Part shown: piece by piece, positions 7,481-15,434 of the stretch | How the letters are laid out: each line of letters starts with the position of its first letter | How positions within the stretch are numbered: the stretch's first letter is position 1 | Assembly (NCBI GenBank): GCA_027317105.1 | Contig: DAHVFH010000110.1 | Location: 1-36,674 of the forward strand | DNA from: Cytophagales bacterium | GTDB lineage: Bacteria; Bacteroidota; Bacteroidia; Cytophagales; Cyclobacteriaceae | Reading direction: 5' to 3' | Length of the DNA stretch: 36,674 nucleotides | Notes under the pieces: model-generated | What the model saw: the letters and a program-made list of their open reading frames with translations, nothing else | What the model was told of the DNA's origin: nothing | Databases searched by the model: none | Program-made: the position numbers and the translations under genes

Positions 7481-10400
7481 ATGCGCAATAAAGGAGTAGT
7501 GGTGGTGCTTACCATCGTAATCACAGCACTTTGTCTGTATTACCTGTCGTTTACATTCGTGGCCGCACGGGTTTCTAAAGAAGCCCAAGCCCACGCCACC
7601 GACAAAGAAGGTTCGATCGATTTGGCCAAAAAGCAAAACTATCTGGATTCGCTTTGGAACAAGACCGTGTACAATATCTTCGGAGCAGAGTATTCTTACA
7701 AAGAAGTTAAAGATAATGAACTTAGCCTCGGCCTCGATCTTCAGGGAGGCATGCACGTAGTGCTCGAAATTTCTCCCATCGATATTGTAAAAGGGCTGAG
7801 TGGCAACAATCAGGACCCTGCTTTTGTAGCGGCTTTGCTAAAGGCAAAGGGCCTAGAAAAAACGAGTAGCAGCAGTTTTGTTACCTTATTTTATCAAGCT
7901 TTCAAAGAAGCCAATCCCGATCGCAGCCTGGCATCGGTATTCACCTCTACCGCCAACAAGGATAAAGTGAAACTGTCGGATAGCGATGATACGGTCATTA
8001 AATTTTTAGACAAAGAAGTAAAAGATGCAATCGATCGTTCTTTTACTATTTTAAAGACACGGATCGACCAGTTTGGTACTTCCCAGCCCAACATCCAACG
8101 ACTACAAGGAACGAACCGAATCCAAATTGAAATCCCGGGAGCCGATAACCCTCAGCGCGTGCGCAAACTTTTGCAAGGGGTAGCCAGGTTAGAGTTCTGG
8201 GAAATCGTGGAGCCGTACGATCCTCAATTAAGTCAGTCGCTGATGGCCATCAACCAGCTTCTGATGAAAGACCAAGCCGCTAAAAAAATCGAAACCACAA
8301 AGGAAACGCCTACTAGTGAAAACAAAACGGAGTCTACCCTTGCCGATAAACTTGGTGCAAAATCTGACACCACCAATAAATCAGCTCTCGAAAAGCAATT
8401 AACGAGTGCCAATCCTCAAGACAGCACGTCAAGTTCATTGGATTCCCTCCGTTCGGCCACGGCTTCTCCTCTTTTCTCATTAAGTTCTCAGGGAGGTTCT
8501 TTCCTTTACCCGGTAAAAGATACTGCGCAGATTAATGCCATCTTCAAACGCGAAGACGTGAAGGCATTCCTGCCCCGCACGGTAGGAATGTTTTGGGATG
8601 TAAAATCGGATCCAGATGTAACCCCTGGCATAGAAGACATAAAATTGAATTTTGTGAATCTTGGCAGAAGCGGAAAACCGTTGCTCACCGGAGATGTGAT
8701 CACAGATGCTCGTTCAGATTTTGACCAATTTGCACGGCCATCCGTGAGCATGAGCATGAACGCATCAGGCGCACGCACATGGGCTAAGGTTACCGCAGCC
8801 GCCTCAGCAAAACAACCCCAAGGCCGTATTGCTATTGTGCTTGACAATAATGTGTACACAGCACCAACTGTGCAAGGAGAAATCCCCAATGGAAATTCTC
8901 AGATCACCGGAAATTTCACTACAGAAGAAGCCAAGGATTTAGCCCTCGTGCTAAAAGCGGGTTCACTTCCAGCACCAACACGAATTGTTGAACAAGCTAT
9001 TGTCGGCTCATCGCTGGGTCAGGTCGCCCAAGAGCAAGGCTTAATATCCATGGGCGCTGGTCTGGCCTTGATTGTTCTTTTTATGGTGGCTTATTATTCC
9101 AAAGGAGGATGGGTGGCCAACATCGCCTTGATGTTCAATATCTTTTTTATCCTTGGGATTTTAGCACAGCTAAATGCTGCCCTTACCCTGCCCGGTATTG
9201 CCGGTATCGTGTTGACCATGGCCATGGCCGTGGATGCGAACGTGGTAATCTATGAACGGATAAAGGAAGAGATGAAAATGGGAAGGAAACTTCGCGATGC
9301 CATTAAGAAAGGTTATGAACGCGCCTTCTCCACCATTTTCGATTCGAACTTAACCACCTTCCTCACGGGGATGTTCCTTTTCATTTTCGGACAAGGTCCA
9401 TTGAAAGGATTTGCTATCGTGTTGATGATTGGTATTGTTACCTCTTTCTTCTCGGCTGTTTACATTTCGCGGGTCATCATTGAGTTTTTGGTTCGCAAAG
9501 GCGATGACACCAATTTTTCTTTTGAATCCCCCATCTCCAACCTGGTGCGCAAACGTGGCGAGTTCAATTTCATTGGAAACCGCTATAGGGCCTACGCTTT
9601 TTCCGGCTCAATTATGATTATCGGCTTTATCATTATTGCCTTTCAAGGGTTAAATCTGGGAGTTGATTTTAAAGGTGGAAGGTCTTACGTGGTCTCCTTT
9701 GATAAACCGGTGGTAGCTACCGATATAAAAGTTGCCCTGAGCCAAAGTTTTAAAAACTCCAGCACGGAAGTAAAGAACTATGGCAACGACAGAGACATGC
9801 AGGTAACCACCTCTTTTTTGATTGATAACGAATCGGACGATGCCGATGAAAAGGTGAAAATGGCGCTGATAAGTGCTGTTGAAAAATTCAGTGGGCTCAA
9901 ACATTCGGAAAATGATGCGCAATTGGACGAACAGCATTTTACCATCTCAAAATCGCATAAAGTAGATCCCACCATTGCTGATGACATTAAATATTCAGCA
10001 CTTAAAGCCAGTATTTATTCACTCATTGCAATTTTTATTTACATTTTGATCCGATTCAAAAAATGGCAGTTCAGCACAGGCGCAATTATTGCAACTGCAC
10101 ACGATGCACTTTTTGTGATCGCGGCTTTTGGTATCGCCCATGCTTTCGGTTTATCTTTTGAAATCGACCAGATTTTCGTGGCCGCCTTGCTTACGATTAT
10201 CGGTTACTCCATCAACGATACGGTTATCATTTTCGACCGGATCAGGGAATACCTTGGCTTTGGTGCCAACCATGATCGCGAAAAAGTTTTCAACGATGCT
10301 ATCAACAGCACGCTAAGCCGTACCTTAATTACCTCGGGAACAGTGCTTGTGGTGGTTATTGTGTTATTGATCTTTGGTGGTGAGGTGCTCCGTGGGTTCT

Positions 10401-10540
10401 CCTTCGCCTTAGTAATCGGTATGCTCATTGGAACCTACTCCTCCATCTTCATCGCTTCACCGGTGGTGTTGGATTTTGACAGGACTCCAAAAGCTAAAGG
10501 AGAAAAAGCCGATAAATCGCAGGCGAAAGCTATTGCCTGA
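7481..10540 (+). CDS. secDF: Protein translocase subunit SecDF (SecD-SecF fusion)
   Basis: The 1019-residue fused protein uses proton motive force to pull secreted proteins through SecYEG from the periplasmic side. The SecD half begins with a membrane segment (about residues 5-27). It carries the GLDLQGGMHVVLE motif, a large periplasmic domain, and a membrane block with GIVLTMAMAVDANVVIYERI. The SecF half starts at about residue 705 with its own first segment and LGVDFKGGRSY, and has IGYSINDTVIIFDRIREY near the end. Fusion of the two is common in Bacteroidota and Bacillus. The SecD periplasmic part contains a Ser/Thr/Lys-rich low-complexity insert at about residues 262-340, longer than in E. 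coli. An intrinsic terminator follows 22 bases after the stop. Confidence 0.97.
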   Translation: MRNKGVVVVLTIVITALCLYYLSFTFVAARVSKEAQAHATDKEGSIDLAKKQNYLDSLWNKTVYNIFGAEYSYKEVKDNELSLGLDLQGGMHVVLEISPIDIVKGLSGNNQDPAFVAALLKAKGLEKTSSSSFVTLFYQAFKEANPDRSLASVFTSTANKDKVKLSDSDDTVIKFLDKEVKDAIDRSFTILKTRIDQFGTSQPNIQRLQGTNRIQIEIPGADNPQRVRKLLQGVARLEFWEIVEPYDPQLSQSLMAINQLLMKDQAAKKIETTKETPTSENKTESTLADKLGAKSDTTNKSALEKQLTSANPQDSTSSSLDSLRSATASPLFSLSSQGGSFLYPVKDTAQINAIFKREDVKAFLPRTVGMFWDVKSDPDVTPGIEDIKLNFVNLGRSGKPLLTGDVITDARSDFDQFARPSVSMSMNASGARTWAKVTAAASAKQPQGRIAIVLDNNVYTAPTVQGEIPNGNSQITGNFTTEEAKDLALVLKAGSLPAPTRIVEQAIVGSSLGQVAQEQGLISMGAGLALIVLFMVAYYSKGGWVANIALMFNIFFILGILAQLNAALTLPGIAGIVLTMAMAVDANVVIYERIKEEMKMGRKLRDAIKKGYERAFSTIFDSNLTTFLTGMFLFIFGQGPLKGFAIVLMIGIVTSFFSAVYISRVIIEFLVRKGDDTNFSFESPISNLVRKRGEFNFIGNRYRAYAFSGSIMIIGFIIIAFQGLNLGVDFKGGRSYVVSFDKPVVATDIKVALSQSFKNSSTEVKNYGNDRDMQVTTSFLIDNESDDADEKVKMALISAVEKFSGLKHSENDAQLDEQHFTISKSHKVDPTIADDIKYSALKASIYSLIAIFIYILIRFKKWQFSTGAIIATAHDALFVIAAFGIAHAFGLSFEIDQIFVAALLTIIGYSINDTVIIFDRIREYLGFGANHDREKVFNDAINSTLSRTLITSGTVLVVVIVLLIFGGEVLRGFSFALVIGMLIGTYSSIFIASPVVLDFDRTPKAKGEKADKSQAKAIA

Positions 10541-10561
10541 TTTTTTATAAGCTATTTTCAT

Positions 10562-10598
10562 ATGCCCTGCGCACTCAAAGTGCAGGGCATTTTTTTTG
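10562..10598 (+). terminator. Rho-independent terminator of secDF
   Basis: ATGCCCTGC (10562-10570) pairs perfectly with GCAGGGCAT (10582-10590) around a short loop. Eight T's follow. It starts 22 bases after the secDF stop. Confidence 0.9.
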
Positions 10599-10623
10599 TC
10601 ACTCCGGCTGCCATCACTAAGTA

Positions 10624-10745
10624 GTCATTCCGGCTGGGGCCTTCGAATGCTGGCATCCCGTTGATAGTGCTCCGTACATCGGGATGCCAGAACGCGTTTG
10701 AAGTTTGGTCTATACAAGAAGACCAAGTCACACGTCTGGCATGAC
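10624..10745. repeat. Palindromic intergenic repeat, copy 1
   Basis: The element is about 122 bases and begins with GTCATTCCGG. It ends with CTGGCATGAC, whose complement is GTCATGCCAG, so the ends are imperfect inverted repeats. Inside, TGGCATCCCG and CGGGATGCCA form a perfect 10-bp stem (about 10650-10689), and TGGTCT/AGACCA forms a second small hairpin. A related copy of nearly the same length lies at 29186-29308. Both sit between convergent genes. It is a non-coding REP/MITE-like element. Confidence 0.75.
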
Positions 10746-10799
10746 AAAGTGGACTGCACGTGAGCAGGAGAATACAGTAACCAGAATTCAACAACCAAT

Positions 10800-11444
10800 T
10801 CAACCAGTCAAACCCTTCATCACTGTCCGCAACTCGTTCAACATCATTGCGGTAGCGCCCCACACAACTTCCCCTTCAACAAGAAAATGCGGTGCGCGCA
10901 TGGAATAAACTTTAGCCGCAAGAATTTCTTTGGTCTTCACAGCGTCATCAAGCAGCAGGTCATCAAGATTACAATTCAAAATTTTTTCCACCTCAGATTC
11001 CTGAGGCCTAAACGTTGGTTGCTTCAATGCATATGCAACCACAGGAACGATTATATAATTACTGGGAATTACAAAAAAATCGCTCAGCCTTCCGATGACT
11101 TTAACCTCCGTTGGTTGAATCCCTATTTCTTCTTGCCCCTCGCGCAAGGCAGTCTGTACATAGTCTTCTCCCCATTCGGCTTTGCCACCTGGCAAACTAA
11201 TCTGCCCACCATGAGCACCCAAATAATCGGGTCGCTTTGTCAATGGGAATTTTATTTTTCCATTTTGCTCATAAAGCAAGATCAATACACTGCCGGGCTT
11301 TGGAGGAGCTTTGTGTTCAAATTTGGGAATAAGCGACCCGATCGGTGTAGCCCGCAATGGCTCATGGGCTACATTTCCAGGCAGTGGCTTCAATAATTTT
11401 TTCGCCAGATCATCGGCAAAAGCAACAAGGTCACCTATCGGCAT
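10800..11444 (-). CDS. Nudix hydrolase, coenzyme A pyrophosphatase type
   Basis: The 214-residue protein carries a complete Nudix box, G-x5-E-x7-REGQEEIGI, within GGKAEWGEDYVQTAL and the residues after it. It is preceded by PLTKRPDYLGAHGGQISLPG. That upstream block matches the extra motif that marks the CoA-pyrophosphatase (NudL/NUDT7-like) subfamily. Such enzymes hydrolyse CoA and its derivatives to phosphopantetheines and 3',5'-ADP using Mg2+, in the cytoplasm. The glutamates of REGQEE are the metal ligands and are intact. The start overlaps the 3' end of the TPR lipoprotein gene by 10 bases, so the two are probably translationally coupled. Subfamily assignment is by motif only. Confidence 0.88.
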   Translation of the reverse strand: MPIGDLVAFADDLAKKLLKPLPGNVAHEPLRATPIGSLIPKFEHKAPPKPGSVLILLYEQNGKIKFPLTKRPDYLGAHGGQISLPGGKAEWGEDYVQTALREGQEEIGIQPTEVKVIGRLSDFFVIPSNYIIVPVVAYALKQPTFRPQESEVEKILNCNLDDLLLDDAVKTKEILAAKVYSMRAPHFLVEGEVVWGATAMMLNELRTVMKGLTG

Positions 11445-12466
11445 GACTTGATCAAATCGGCTGTTACCATATTCTCTTCCAACACTTTGGATTTTTTAAA
11501 GGCCGCACAAGCCAATTCCACTTTTCCGTTATACTTGTAGGCCAAACCAAGGTAATAATGAATCCGATCCACAAAAGAATCCATCTTCAACGATTGCGCT
11601 AACATCCGCTCCGCTTGTGGAAAATCTTTTTTCTTTAAATAATAGATCCCTTTGTTGCGATAAGCCCAAGCGTTATCAGGATCATTGGCGATGCTCTCAT
11701 TGATGTCTGCTTCAGCGCGCACTAAGTCATTCTGCAAAAGAAAAATATAACCTCTATTATTCACATAATAGGATTGATGAGGCGCGAGTCGAATGGCCTC
11801 ATTGATATAATTCATCGCTTCTTTATAATGACCTTGTTCAGTTTCGATCAGCGACAAGGTGTTGTAAATGTTAGGTTCAAGATCATTGAGTTTGGCTACA
11901 GCCTGCAGTTCAGCCTTTGCCGTATCATATCGTTTAAGGTAATATTGAACGATGGCATGATTGACGGCCAATTCTTGCTGTTGCTTCTTATCCGCACCTG
12001 CCAACCGGGCTGCTGCTTCAAAGGCGTCAAGCGATTTTCTAAATTCCCTGAGACGGGTGTAGGTTAACCCTAGGGTAAAATAGGTTATTGAAGTATCCGG
12101 TTTCAAACCAATAACTTTTTTTAAATCACTCTCTGCCTTAAAATATTCCTTTAACTCATAAGCCGTGTTTGCACGATTAAGCAAGGCATTGATAAATTCT
12201 GGCCTGCACGACACTGCCTTCTCATAATTCTGCATCGCCTTTTCATAGTTCTTTTGACTGTAAAAAACGGTCCCCAGATTATTCCATGCCTCCGCAAAGC
12301 ACGGCTCAAGCCGTATAGCCTCACCATAGTAGTAGGTAGCCTGTTGCCAATTTCTTTCTTTGGAAGCAATATTTCCTTCCAAAAGGAATTTCTGAATGCG
12401 CGCTTCCTTGCCCGTGCAGGCAGAAAGAACAATTGAAATAATAAAAAGCGGTATAATAATCTTCAT
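11435..12466 (-). CDS. TPR-repeat lipoprotein
   Basis: The 343-residue protein starts with a lipoprotein signal, MKIIIPLFIISIVLSACTGK (canonical lipobox LSAC, lipidated Cys17). Eight or so tetratricopeptide repeats follow, covering almost the whole length, for example AWNNLGTVFYSQKNYEKAMQ and AWAYRNKGIYYLKKKDFPQA. TPR domains are protein-binding scaffolds, and this one would be anchored in the periplasm or outer membrane. The start at 12466 is chosen because it begins the signal peptide. An upstream ATG at 12475 adds three residues, and longer frames would run through the divergent gene. The gene overlaps the Nudix gene downstream by 10 bases. Binding partner unknown. Confidence 0.85.
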   Translation of the reverse strand: MKIIIPLFIISIVLSACTGKEARIQKFLLEGNIASKERNWQQATYYYGEAIRLEPCFAEAWNNLGTVFYSQKNYEKAMQNYEKAVSCRPEFINALLNRANTAYELKEYFKAESDLKKVIGLKPDTSITYFTLGLTYTRLREFRKSLDAFEAAARLAGADKKQQQELAVNHAIVQYYLKRYDTAKAELQAVAKLNDLEPNIYNTLSLIETEQGHYKEAMNYINEAIRLAPHQSYYVNNRGYIFLLQNDLVRAEADINESIANDPDNAWAYRNKGIYYLKKKDFPQAERMLAQSLKMDSFVDRIHYYLGLAYKYNGKVELACAAFKKSKVLEENMVTADLIKSCR

Positions 12467-12483
12467 AACTTGCATTTCGTTTG

Positions 12484-12491
12484 CAAAGATA
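12484..12491 (-). promoter_or_regulatory. Putative -7 element of the TPR lipoprotein/Nudix operon
   Basis: The minus strand reads TATCTTTG, an exact TAnnTTTG match, 17 bases upstream of the ATG at 12466. This favours that start over longer ones. The -33 region lies inside the divergent broken gene and shows no clear TTG. Confidence 0.5.
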
Positions 12492-13005
12492 TGAGAATAA
12501 CATCCTTCGTGGCGATCGCATTTATCTTTTGCCTGCCGAAGGCAACCGCTCAGGATACCAAAACGTTTCAACTCAAACCCATCCACAAGCAGGGCTGGAA
12601 ATATTTTTACGGAGGCAAAAAAATGAATTCAGTTTATGCACTTCAAATCCCTCTTGAAGCTCTTGACAACACGGAAATCAACGAGCGGTTTCGGAAATTC
12701 AAAAAGTTACAGGTATTAGGGGGCTGGTCTACTTACCCGTGTTTGTCTATTAGTTTACCAACGGACATGGTTTTGGAGGTCGGGGTCACTATCGATCCCT
12801 GAACACGGAAGCAAGTACTTATCTGCTTTTAGTGGCTGGTGGCCTTGCCGGAAGCATTACTTTCACTGCGTTATCCCACCACCAAATGAATAAGGCAATT
12901 GATATTTATAATGTCCAGATTGCTAACAAAAGTTCGCTTGGGTTAAACATTTCTCCGCTACCAAGACAGAATATTCTAGGCCTTAGCTATCATTTCACTT
13001 TTTAA
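12491..13005 (+). pseudogene. Frameshifted gene for a secreted or membrane protein of unknown function
   Basis: The N-terminal part starts at ATG 12491 with a signal peptide (MRITSFVAIAFIFCLPKATA) and reads well to about 12715. Its frame then ends at 12802. The continuation lies in another frame, from about 12724 to TAA at 13003-13005. It reads GLVYLPVFVY, then a TAG at 12751-12753, then FTNGHGFGGRGHYRSLN and, further on, a hydrophobic segment (LLLVAGGLAGSITFTAL) and an aromatic end, GLSYHFTF. The break falls at or near a run of five G's (12719-12723). Two lesions, a frameshift and a nonsense codon, argue for a decayed gene rather than one sequencing error. The intact protein would be about 170 residues. 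Family not recognised. Confidence 0.65.
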
Positions 13006-13022
13006 TAAAGAAATTTTGATGG

Positions 13023-13038
13023 CAAATTTTGATTTGCG
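13023..13038. promoter_or_regulatory. Small inverted repeat upstream of the his leader
   Basis: GCAAAT and ATTTGC flank a 4-base loop. No T-run follows, so it does not look like a terminator. It overlaps the proposed -33 region of the his promoter and might be a protein-binding site, but at this size chance is possible. Confidence 0.25.
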
Positions 13039-13058
13039 ATAAATGTTCAATTACTTCG
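13027..13058 (+). promoter_or_regulatory. Possible promoter of the his operon
   Basis: TTTTG (13027-13031) and TACTTCG (13052-13058, one mismatch to TAnnTTTG) are 20 bases apart. Transcription would start near 13065, just before the leader ORF at 13072. The assignment is weak on sequence but positioned as the leader requires. Confidence 0.35.
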
Positions 13059-13071
13059 CAGCCTCATTACC

Positions 13072-13143
13072 ATGAAAAACAGACAAAACAACCATCATCT
13101 GTACCACCATGCGCACCGCATTGTCGGCAGGTTAATGTTTTGA
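13072..13143 (+). CDS. hisL: His operon leader peptide
   Basis: A 23-codon ORF starts at ATG 13072 and stops at TGA 13141-13143, about 100 bases upstream of hisG. It begins MKNRQNNHHLYHHAHR, with five histidine codons among eight consecutive positions (13093-13116). This is the hallmark of a histidine leader peptide: ribosome stalling at the His codons under histidine shortage alters folding of the leader RNA downstream. An intrinsic terminator (13166-13200) follows before hisG, and a competing pairing is possible between GGCAGG (13126-13131), just after the His codons, and CTTGCC (13174-13179). The peptide itself probably has no other function. The His run is seen directly; the regulatory mechanism is inferred from the known enterobacterial system. 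Confidence 0.87.
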   Translation: MKNRQNNHHLYHHAHRIVGRLMF

Positions 13144-13165
13144 TTTTTACCATAACGATAAATTC

Positions 13166-13200
13166 AAAAAAGGCTTGCCAAAATTAGGTAAGCCTTTTTT
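13166..13200 (+). terminator. Attenuator terminator of the his operon
   Basis: AGGCTTGCC (13171-13179) pairs with GGTAAGCCT (13187-13195) with one G-U pair and a 7-base loop. A-T pairs extend the base of the stem and a run of T's ends at 13200. It lies between hisL and hisG, so it would stop transcription before the structural genes when histidine is plentiful. An 8-bp alternative pairing of 13126-13133 with 13172-13179 (three wobbles) would destroy it. A 5' segment at 13065-13071 (CATTACC) could in turn pair with 13130-13137 (one bulge), giving the usual set of mutually exclusive hairpins. Confidence 0.85.
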
Positions 13201-13241
13201 ATTGCAGAAAACAGAAACCAACGTTTAAGAACACAAAAACA

Positions 13242-14093
13242 ATGCTACGTATCGCGATTCAGAAATCAGGAAGACTCCAAGAAGATTCACTAAAACTTTT
13301 AAAGGAAAGCGGACTTCACTTTAACAACGGAAAGGATCAGTTAAAAGCGAAAGCCGATAATTTTCCGGTTGAACTTCTATTTCTGCGCGATGATGATATC
13401 CCGCAATATATTGAAGACCAGGTGGCCGATGCAGGCATTGTGGGTGAAAACATCCTGATAGAAAAAGAAAAAAAGAATGAACTCATCCGAAGATTGGATT
13501 TTGCCAAATGTCGATTGTCCATTGCTATTCCTCGTGCTGAAACTTATACGGGCTCAACGTGGCTTCAAGGAAAAAACATCGCTACCTCCTACCCTAACAT
13601 TGTTAGAAAATTTTTGAAAACAAAAAATATAGAGGCTGGTATTCACGAAATCAGTGGATCCGTGGAGATCGCACCCGGAATTGGTTTGGCGGATGCTATC
13701 TGTGACATTGTAAGTTCGGGCAGCACACTATTAAGCAATGGGCTAAAAGAAGTTGAAACAGTTATGACCTCTGAAGCTGTGTTGATCGCCAGTCCGAATT
13801 TAGCCAGCGAAAAGAAAGCTGTCCTTAACGATTTATTGTTCCGAATCCAGTCCGTGCAGTCTGCTAAAAACAATAAATATATTTTAATGAATTGCCCCAA
13901 CGAAGCCATCGAAAAAATAACCCAGATGATCCCCGGCATGAAAAGCCCTACCATTATGCCGTTGGGCAGGCCGGGCTGGTCTTCCTTGCACTCGGTAGTC
14001 AATGAAAATGATTTCTGGAAAAAAATCAATCAACTAAAATCGTATGGTGCTGAAGGGATCCTTGTCATTCCCATAGAGAAGATGATTGTATAA
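13242..14093 (+). CDS. hisG: ATP phosphoribosyltransferase, long form
   Basis: This enzyme catalyses the first and committed step of histidine synthesis, joining ATP and PRPP to give N1-(5-phosphoribosyl)-ATP. At 283 residues it is the long, hexameric type. The N-terminal two-lobed catalytic domain contains DADAGIVGENIL-like DAGIVGEN and the PRPP-binding loop region in ADAICDIVSSGSTL. The C-terminal regulatory domain (about 215-283, starting near KSPTIMPL) is the one that binds histidine for feedback inhibition. No HisZ partner is therefore needed. It is the first structural gene of the operon, following the leader and attenuator, with 58 bases before hisD. The start ATG at 13242 gives MLRIAIQKSGRL, the typical N-terminus. 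Confidence 0.97.
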   Translation: MLRIAIQKSGRLQEDSLKLLKESGLHFNNGKDQLKAKADNFPVELLFLRDDDIPQYIEDQVADAGIVGENILIEKEKKNELIRRLDFAKCRLSIAIPRAETYTGSTWLQGKNIATSYPNIVRKFLKTKNIEAGIHEISGSVEIAPGIGLADAICDIVSSGSTLLSNGLKEVETVMTSEAVLIASPNLASEKKAVLNDLLFRIQSVQSAKNNKYILMNCPNEAIEKITQMIPGMKSPTIMPLGRPGWSSLHSVVNENDFWKKINQLKSYGAEGILVIPIEKMIV

Positions 14094-14151
14094 ATCTAAA
14101 CACCAATGATTCAATATTTGACATGCCAATTAATCTGCTAATCGAAGGACT

Positions 14152-15423
14152 ATGAAAATTGTTACCAACCCTGTAAAAAGTTCCTGGCCTAACTTATGTA
14201 GGCGCCCTGAAATGCAATTGGAGTTTCTGGAGAGTTCGGTAAAAAATATCTTATCGAGGGTGAAAACTTCAGGCGATGAAGCGTTGCGCGAACTCACCTT
14301 TCAATTCGATAAAATAAAATTGGGTGAATTGCGCGTTTCAGAAAGTGAAATTCGGGAGGCCACCAATCTCGTACCGAAAGACCTGGCCAATGCAATTGAG
14401 GCGGCTGCTAAAAATATTGAAACCTTTCATGCTGCGCAGAAAAGGGAAATCATGAAGATTGAAACAATGCCTGGCGTTGTCTGTTGGAGAAAGGCGGAGC
14501 CGATTCAAAAGGTCGGGATATATATTCCCGGTGGATCCGCTCCCTTATTTTCAACGGTATTAATGCTTGGCATTCCGGCAAAACTTGCAGGATGTGACCA
14601 GGTTGTCTTGTGTACACCCCCTGACCTAGAAGGAAAAATAAACCCTGCCATCCTGTTCGCTGCCAACCTGGTGGGCATTAAAATCATTTTTAAAGTAGGA
14701 GGAGCCCAGGCGATTGCTGCGATGGCCTACGGCACGGAAAGCATCCCGTCTGCTTATAAAATTTTTGGCCCCGGCAATCAATACGTAACGAAAGCCAAGC
14801 AGCTTGTAAATCTGGAAGGCACTGCCATAGACATGCCGGCAGGCCCTTCGGAAGTCCTTGTCTTTGTTGATGAAAACGCGAATCCCTCTTTTGTCGCTGC
14901 TGACCTGCTTTCACAAGCTGAACATGGAGCCGATAGCCAGGTGATCTTGGTAACTTCAAAAGCACAAACCGCCCAGTCTATTTTAGCCCAACAAGAAATT
15001 CAAATCGAAAAATTACCAAGAAAAGAAATAGCAAGAGAAGCACTGGCCAACAGCAGGGCGATAATTCTGGAAAAGGAAGAAGCGATCGAATTCATCAACG
15101 AGTATGCGCCCGAACATCTTATCATCAACACGACAGATTGCGATGACTTGGTTGGGGAAATAAAGAATGCAGGTTCGATTTTTTTAGGTCCGTACACACC
15201 TGAATCAGCGGGTGACTATGCTTCAGGAACTAATCATACTTTACCAACTAATGGTTTCGCTAAAAGTTATGGAGGCGTATCACTGGAAAGCTTTCTGAAA
15301 TACATTACCGTTCAAAAGATCTCAAAAGAGGGAATAAAAAATATCGGCCCGGTGGTAGAATTAATGGCTGAAGCCGAACAGCTACGCGGACACACGGAAG
15401 CCGTGCGCATAAGAAATAATTAG
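14152..15423 (+). CDS. hisD: Histidinol dehydrogenase
   Basis: This zinc enzyme performs the last two steps of the pathway, oxidising L-histidinol with two NAD+ to L-histidine via histidinaldehyde. The 423 residues match the usual length. The family signature is present around IDMPAGPSEVLVFVDENANP and continues into DLLSQAEHGADSQVILV, which holds zinc and substrate ligands. The catalytic block NEYAPEHLII is also intact. The glycine-rich NAD region includes KVGIYIPGG and KVGGAQAIAAMAYG. Second gene of the operon, followed 11 bases later by hisC. Confidence 0.97.
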   Translation: MKIVTNPVKSSWPNLCRRPEMQLEFLESSVKNILSRVKTSGDEALRELTFQFDKIKLGELRVSESEIREATNLVPKDLANAIEAAAKNIETFHAAQKREIMKIETMPGVVCWRKAEPIQKVGIYIPGGSAPLFSTVLMLGIPAKLAGCDQVVLCTPPDLEGKINPAILFAANLVGIKIIFKVGGAQAIAAMAYGTESIPSAYKIFGPGNQYVTKAKQLVNLEGTAIDMPAGPSEVLVFVDENANPSFVAADLLSQAEHGADSQVILVTSKAQTAQSILAQQEIQIEKLPRKEIAREALANSRAIILEKEEAIEFINEYAPEHLIINTTDCDDLVGEIKNAGSIFLGPYTPESAGDYASGTNHTLPTNGFAKSYGGVSLESFLKYITVQKISKEGIKNIGPVVELMAEAEQLRGHTEAVRIRNN

Positions 15424-15434
15424 TCATTTGGATT

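Noticed and set aside
10558..10863. 101-codon open frame across the secDF terminator and repeat
   Set aside because: It covers a terminator hairpin and a palindromic repeat and has no protein-like character.
12475..12586. Longer N-terminus for the TPR lipoprotein
   Set aside because: It would place 37 or more polar residues before the lipoprotein signal and read antisense through the divergent gene's start; the -7 box at 12484-12491 lies inside it.
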